From the NCBI GenBank assembly GCA_013331625.1, contig DUGC01000029.1:1-7660 (forward strand): a stretch of 7,660 bases of DNA. Reading direction: 5' to 3'. The position numbers and the translations under genes were made by a program. Source of the stretch: Candidatus Iainarchaeum sp. (GTDB taxonomy: Archaea > Iainarchaeota > Iainarchaeia > Iainarchaeales > Iainarchaeaceae). The notes below the pieces were generated by a model, which saw only the letters and a list, made by a program, of their open reading frames with translations, was not told where the DNA came from and did not search any database. Shown here piece by piece: positions 3,552 to 7,660 of this stretch (position 1 is its first letter; each line of letters opens with the position of its first letter).

Positions 3552-6500
3552 ATGCAGTCAAAGAAATTCCCGTTGAAAGCGGCAATATTCGTACTGCTGG
3601 CCATTGCCATTTCAGCAGTGCTGGTGCTCATGCCTCACACGCGGGAGCAAAACACCGGCCTCCTGCCCCTGAGCGGCGCCGGCTCCGGCCTTGTGGGCTG
3701 GTGGCAATTCGATGAAGGCTCGGGTCCAACCGCCGTTGATTCGTCAGGCTACGGGAATAACGGGATAATGATCGGCTCGCCGACATGGGTGGACGGAATT
3801 AGCGGAAAGGCGCTCAATTTTAACGGGACAACAGATTATATCCGAATTCCTCAAAGCGACTCATTAAGGTCAGGGGCCAAGACAATAGCAATGTGGGCAA
3901 ATGTCTCGGATTTATACAAACTCAGTGGCGCTGTCTTTTCATGGGGCTGGACAGGATGCACTGACACCTATGCCGGGTTTGTGAGGTCGGACGGCTCTTT
4001 TATCGTGTATTATCAAAACTCTGCGGGTGCAATTATCAGGTCCATAACCATTGCCGGCCCAGGAACATGGAAGCCGGGCGAATGGGCGCACTGGGCAATT
4101 GTTTACAATTCTTCAGGAAGCACAGTAACCATTTCCCTCTATAAAAACGGGGCTCCTGCCGGCACGCCTTACACAGGCTCTGACGGCCTCTCGCCTGCTT
4201 GCGCAATGAGGGTGATTGGAAGCCAGGAAGATTACCCAAATCCCCGGTACGTGAGGACATTTTCAGGCATGTTGGATGACTACCGTGTCTACAACAGGGC
4301 GCTTTCAGCTTCAGACATTCTGGACCTCTACAGCCAGACCAAACCGTCCTTGACCGACACAACTGCGCCGACAGTGCCGGCAGGGCTTACAGCCAGCGCA
4401 GTATCAGCAACCCGGATTGACCTGTCATGGTCTGCCTCAACAGACGACACCGCTGTTGCAGGATACGTCATTTACAGGGGGTCATCACCCATTGCAGCGG
4501 TGAGGTCCGGAACCACTTATAGTGATGTCAACCACGGAGCTACAACGGTATTTTTCTACAATCTCCTGCCCTCGACAGCATATTCATATTCGGTTGCGGC
4601 GTTCGATGCTGCGGGAAATTATTCAACGAGGTCTGCAACAGCGAGCGCAACGACTCCTGCGGCCGCGGGGGGCGGGCCATACAATCTTTCAGTGACCCTT
4701 ACAGGGACAAGCACAGGGAGGATTGAAAGCAGCACCGGCGGCATAGGATGCACAAGCGGAACAGGAACATGCTCAGCAAATTATCCTGCAGGAACCACGG
4801 TAGTCCTCACGCCCTATGCATTTGGCGCGCCAAATAACACATCATTCTCGGATAATTTCCGCGGGTGGAGCGGGGCCGGATGCACTGGGAACGGGGAGTG
4901 CTTTGTCACTATGACTGGCGATACATCAGTCACTGCTTCATACGGCTCTTCATCGCCGCCACCAACAAGTTACACGCTCACGGTTTCACATTCCGGAAGC
5001 GGCTCGGGCACAATTACGAGTTCCCCTTCTGGAATCAGCTGCCCGAGCGGGACATGTTCAGGTTCTTTTAGTTCAGGCACATCAATTACACTCACAGCAA
5101 CTCCGGCTTCGGGCTCGGCATTTGGCGGCTGGAGCGGAGGAGGATGCTCCGGCACAGGAACATGCCCCGTCTCATTGGGTTCAGCGACGACAGTTACGGC
5201 AAACTTTACAACAACCCCGACAGCAGACACAACAGCGCCTTCAGTTCCAGCAGGCCTTAGCGCAACAGCAATTTCTCCTTCACAGATCAATCTTTCTTGG
5301 ACAGCTTCAACAGATACTGTAGGGGTTACAGGTTACAATATTTACCGGTGCGCTGGAAGCGGATGCACACCTGCCCTGTTGACCACAACCACGACAAATT
5401 CCTATTCGGGCACAGCCCTTACAGCATCTACAAGCTACACTTACAGGGTGGCGGCGTATGACGCCGCAGGAAATACTTCAGCGCAGTCAGGCCCCTCAAG
5501 CGCAACCACCTCTTCAGGCAGCACTGCGCCGGTACACTACATAAGGGCGGGCGCCACGGGCCTCAACAATGGCACGAGTTGGGAGAACGCGTGGACATCC
5601 TTTGCGGCAGTGGCCGCGGCAGGCACTTCGGGGTGGAGGCGCGGGGACACATATTACATTGCATCCGGCATATACAATGAAAATGTTTCCATTTCAAGGG
5701 CAGAGAGCGGCACTTCGCGCATCAGCATCAAAAAAGCGACAATAGCAGACCACGGGCCGGCAGCCGACTGGAGCGATTTCTACGCATCAGGACAGGCCGA
5801 GATTGACGGGACTTTGGTCATACTGAATTCCTATATTGACTTTGACGGAGTGACAGGCTCTGACGATTCAGGCTATGGTATAAGGATTTATTATAACAAA
5901 TGCGATACTGCGGAAAGCCCAACGGTAGCCATTGTTTCCCTTGGGCGGGGAAAGGACAGCATCCATCTGCGCCACCTGGATATTCGGGGCTGCGGATACG
6001 CTACTTATGACCGTGTAGGTGGCTTTGTACAGAGCGGGGACAACACAGAGCCGGATTATAGCGGCACCAATCCCGTCAACCCGAGTTATGATATCGAGAT
6101 AACAGATTCATGGATCCATGAGGTAAGTGTCAACGGCCTGACAATCGGCGGTCACATCGGCACATCCTATGAGCGGGGCAGTTTGGGCTTTTTGCTCGAA
6201 AATACCCGCGTGGAAAGGACAGGCGGCACAATGTATGCATATCCAAATTGGCACGGCCAGGGGATGCAGATAGGGTATTCGGCCACCCAGGATTACATAG
6301 TGCTCCGCAACAACAAGTTCATCGACATGAACGGGACAGGTTATATCGCGGTCCTTGGAAAGTCTGTCAACAACCATTTCCGGATTTACAACAACCTGTT
6401 TTATTCCACCGATCGCAATGAATTCAAGGCATCACCGGGAGTCATCACTTTCCTTGCGTACAATATTCCCGTGAATAATGTCCAGATTTACAATAATACT

Positions 6501-7660
6501 TTTTACAATATCGACCTCAAGGGGATAACGAATGGTATGCCCCCCTCGGCTCCCAACCCTGGTTCTAATAACGAGCTCAAGAATAATTTGTTTGTGAATT
6601 CCCGCTTCACTTATGGAAATGTCGGTTTCACGACCCAGAACAACGATTATTACGGCAATGATGGCGTCGGCGTTCCTAAAGGAGAGCAGGGGCAGCAGGG
6701 GGAAGCCGCAGACCCGTTCGTAAATTCGGCAGGGTATGATTTCCGTCTCAAATCCACGGCAAATGCAAAGGACAACGGGGTGAATTTGGGCAGCATTTTT
6801 TCAGCTGATGTAATCGGAGTTTCGCGCCCGCAGGGTTCAGGTTGGGATATCGGGGCTTATGAATATAATCTTGGCCAGAGCGCAAACCAAAGCCCTGCAG
6901 TTTCAATTACATCCCCTTCCAGCGGGCAAACATTCAGCGCTCCTGCGGCAATCACAATTAGTGCAAATGCAAGTGATAGCGATGGAACTGTTTCAAGGGT
7001 TGAATTTTTCAGCGGATCCTCATCGTTGGGAACGGATACGGCAAGCCCGTATTCATATGCATGGAGCGCTGTTACGGCAGGAACATACAGCATTACTGCA
7101 AGGGCAACAGACAACGACGGGGCAACAGCAACATCGGGAGCAGTAAACATTACAGTAGGGACGCCCCTCCCGATGGTGACAATTGCAGCATCTGACCCAG
7201 CAGCATCAGAAGCAGGGCCTGCAGCAGGAGCTTTCACAATAACAAGGACAGGGCCAACAACAAGCGCGCTTACAGTAAATTATTCGATGAGCGGCACTGC
7301 AACTAACATGATTGACTATGCAGTCCTAAGCGGAACTGTTACAATTCCGGCAGGGTCAGCAAGCGCAACATTCACCCTGACGCCAATAAACGATTCAATA
7401 ACCGAAGGCCCTGAGAATGCGACAGCAACACTTTCAACAAACCCAAACTACACCGTTGGCGCCCTGAGCTTTGCAACACTACTAATAGCAGACAACGAAA
7501 CAATGCCCCAAACCGATGACGATTCAGACGGAGTGCCAAACGTAATAGACAAATGTCCAAAAACGGCGGGAACATCAAGAAATTACGTGAACGTCTTCGG
7601 CTGCGCAATGCCAATTGCAACAAAGTTTGATATAAAACCCGATTTCAACGCGACAGACAT
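3552..7660 (+). CDS. Giant modular exported surface protein (LamG, FN3, InlB-like, beta-helix, Ig-like, Calx-beta, TSP3), 3' end beyond window
   Basis: One uninterrupted frame gives at least 1369 residues with no stop before the right edge. Residues 1-9 are basic and 10-27 hydrophobic (AAIFVLLAIAISAVLVLM), a signal peptide or N-terminal membrane anchor. Domains follow in order: LamG/concanavalin-like (about 47-263, from LVGWWQFDEGSG to FSGMLDDYRVYNRALS); FN3 (269-371); two InlB-B-type repeats (377-464, 474-552); FN3 (559-657); right-handed parallel beta-helix (661-1105, ending WDIGAYEY); Ig-like (about 1110-1204); Calx-beta (about 1206-1316); and a thrombospondin type 3 repeat (1322 onward, DDDSDGVPN...DKCP). 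Such architectures belong to cell-surface adhesins or polysaccharide-binding or -cleaving proteins; no catalytic site is identified. It is divergent from the proline operon with no functional link. ATG 3552 is chosen because the basic-hydrophobic leader begins there and a TATA-like box sits about 30 nt upstream. Confidence 0.93.
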   Translation, partial: MQSKKFPLKAAIFVLLAIAISAVLVLMPHTREQNTGLLPLSGAGSGLVGWWQFDEGSGPTAVDSSGYGNNGIMIGSPTWVDGISGKALNFNGTTDYIRIPQSDSLRSGAKTIAMWANVSDLYKLSGAVFSWGWTGCTDTYAGFVRSDGSFIVYYQNSAGAIIRSITIAGPGTWKPGEWAHWAIVYNSSGSTVTISLYKNGAPAGTPYTGSDGLSPACAMRVIGSQEDYPNPRYVRTFSGMLDDYRVYNRALSASDILDLYSQTKPSLTDTTAPTVPAGLTASAVSATRIDLSWSASTDDTAVAGYVIYRGSSPIAAVRSGTTYSDVNHGATTVFFYNLLPSTAYSYSVAAFDAAGNYSTRSATASATTPAAAGGGPYNLSVTLTGTSTGRIESSTGGIGCTSGTGTCSANYPAGTTVVLTPYAFGAPNNTSFSDNFRGWSGAGCTGNGECFVTMTGDTSVTASYGSSSPPPTSYTLTVSHSGSGSGTITSSPSGISCPSGTCSGSFSSGTSITLTATPASGSAFGGWSGGGCSGTGTCPVSLGSATTVTANFTTTPTADTTAPSVPAGLSATAISPSQINLSWTASTDTVGVTGYNIYRCAGSGCTPALLTTTTTNSYSGTALTASTSYTYRVAAYDAAGNTSAQSGPSSATTSSGSTAPVHYIRAGATGLNNGTSWENAWTSFAAVAAAGTSGWRRGDTYYIASGIYNENVSISRAESGTSRISIKKATIADHGPAADWSDFYASGQAEIDGTLVILNSYIDFDGVTGSDDSGYGIRIYYNKCDTAESPTVAIVSLGRGKDSIHLRHLDIRGCGYATYDRVGGFVQSGDNTEPDYSGTNPVNPSYDIEITDSWIHEVSVNGLTIGGHIGTSYERGSLGFLLENTRVERTGGTMYAYPNWHGQGMQIGYSATQDYIVLRNNKFIDMNGTGYIAVLGKSVNNHFRIYNNLFYSTDRNEFKASPGVITFLAYNIPVNNVQIYNNTFYNIDLKGITNGMPPSAPNPGSNNELKNNLFVNSRFTYGNVGFTTQNNDYYGNDGVGVPKGEQGQQGEAADPFVNSAGYDFRLKSTANAKDNGVNLGSIFSADVIGVSRPQGSGWDIGAYEYNLGQSANQSPAVSITSPSSGQTFSAPAAITISANASDSDGTVSRVEFFSGSSSLGTDTASPYSYAWSAVTAGTYSITARATDNDGATATSGAVNITVGTPLPMVTIAASDPAASEAGPAAGAFTITRTGPTTSALTVNYSMSGTATNMIDYAVLSGTVTIPAGSASATFTLTPINDSITEGPENATATLSTNPNYTVGALSFATLLIADNETMPQTDDDSDGVPNVIDKCPKTAGTSRNYVNVFGCAMPIATKFDIKPDFNATD
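4356..4665 (+). other. FN3 domain 1 of the surface protein
   Basis: The segment runs from DTTAPTVPAGLTAS through IDLSWSASTDD, GYVIYRG, YSVAAFDAAGN to the end of a fibronectin type III fold. The second FN3 at 5226-5524 repeats almost every landmark (DTTAPSVPAGLSAT, INLSWTASTD, GYNIYRC, YRVAAYDAAGN), so the pair probably arose by duplication. FN3 modules usually act as spacers or carbohydrate or protein contacts. Confidence 0.85.
4680..5207 (+). repeat. Two tandem InlB-B-type (bacterial repeat) modules
   Basis: Residues 377-464 and 474-552 share the pattern Y-N/T-L-S/T-V, G-x-I-x-S, C-x-SGTC, then F-x-GWSG-x-GC and TVTA-x-F/Y. This is the divergent InlB B-repeat or bacterial-repeat family found in surface proteins. 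Each has four cysteines (GC and TC in the first half; GC and C in the second) likely to form disulfides outside the cell. They are separated by a short Ser/Pro linker and flanked by the two FN3 domains. Confidence 0.8.
5532..6866 (+). other. Right-handed parallel beta-helix domain of the surface protein
   Basis: The segment opens with VHYIRAGATGLNNGTSWENA, a typical start of a pectin-lyase-like helix, and RRGDTYYIASGIYNENVSI. Asparagine-rich rungs follow (VLRNNKFIDMNGTG, FRIYNNLFYSTD, VQIYNNTFYNID, LKNNLFVNSRF), and it closes with WDIGAYEY. The fold is shared by polysaccharide lyases and by non-enzymatic adhesins. I see no conserved catalytic triad that would choose between them. Confidence 0.85.
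6886..7660 (+). other. C-terminal Ig-like, Calx-beta and TSP3 modules, rich in A-ending codons
   Basis: The Ig-like part shows SPAVSITSPSSGQTFSAP, DSDGTVSRVEFFSG and YSITARATDNDGATA. The Calx-beta part shows YSMSGTATNMIDYAVLSG, VTIPAGSASATFTL and NDSITEGPENATATL. The last part has Asp-rich DDDSDGVPNVIDKCPKT, a calcium-binding type 3 repeat. Calx-beta and TSP3 both bind calcium in known proteins. Codons here strongly prefer GCA, ACA, GGA and CCA, unlike the beta-helix segment upstream, which uses many C- and T-ending codons. Confidence 0.8.

Noticed and set aside
4036..4362. Minus-strand frames within the surface protein gene (also 4970-5290, 6108-6377, 6857-7237)
   Set aside because: They lie inside a continuous plus-strand frame with recognisable domains throughout; their valine/alanine-rich products mirror the repeats on the coding strand.
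1..7660. CRISPR array, insertion sequence or tRNA
   Set aside because: No regularly spaced identical repeats, no transposase frame and no cloverleaf with a T-loop were found on either strand.

Overview
The window holds two divergent transcription units separated by an unusually structured intergenic region of about 520 nt. The minus strand (119-3031) carries a compact three-gene operon, in transcription order proC-proB-proA. It encodes the complete glutamate-to-proline route: glutamate 5-kinase, gamma-glutamyl phosphate reductase and pyrroline-5-carboxylate reductase. The plus strand (3552 to the right edge) carries one very long open frame. It encodes a modular exported protein of at least 1369 residues, still open at the window end. 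Its order is: N-terminal signal or anchor, LamG/concanavalin-like domain, FN3, two InlB-B-type cysteine-rich repeats, FN3, right-handed parallel beta-helix, Ig-like domain, Calx-beta domain, and a thrombospondin type 3 calcium-binding repeat.

The organism is most likely an archaeon, possibly of a small-genome (DPANN-like) lineage, but this is inference. The reasons are: TATA-box-like elements rather than bacterial -35/-10 pairs upstream of both units; a long plus-strand gene with no Shine-Dalgarno sequence and a TATA-like element about 30 nt before its ATG, as expected for a near-leaderless archaeal mRNA; frequent AGG arginine codons; and a short ProB without a PUA domain. No rRNA, tRNA or informational gene is present to settle it, and a bacterial source is not excluded.

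Layout: 1-118 is short, probably non-coding or the tail of a convergent gene, with small hairpins; 119-3031 is the proline operon; 3032-3551 is the divergent promoter and hairpin-rich region; 3552-7660 is the surface protein gene. Within the operon, proB and proA overlap by the classic ATGA, and proC and proB lie within 37 nt (or overlap, depending on the proB start), so one promoter near 3117-3127 can serve all three.

The most unusual part is 3128-3503. It contains a perfect 14-bp hairpin directly abutting a 9-bp hairpin, both enclosed by a closing helix to give a three-way junction. It also holds a 10-bp upstream helix, a downstream hairpin followed by a T-rich tract, and nested inverted repeats around a TATA-like box. 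Part of this structure (about 45 nt, roughly 72% identical by hand alignment) recurs in the same orientation at 79-122, at the other end of the operon, with a hairpin that keeps its loop while its stem sequence changes. This is the best candidate here for an undescribed element: a structured RNA or a small repeat family. It needs a genome-wide search to confirm.
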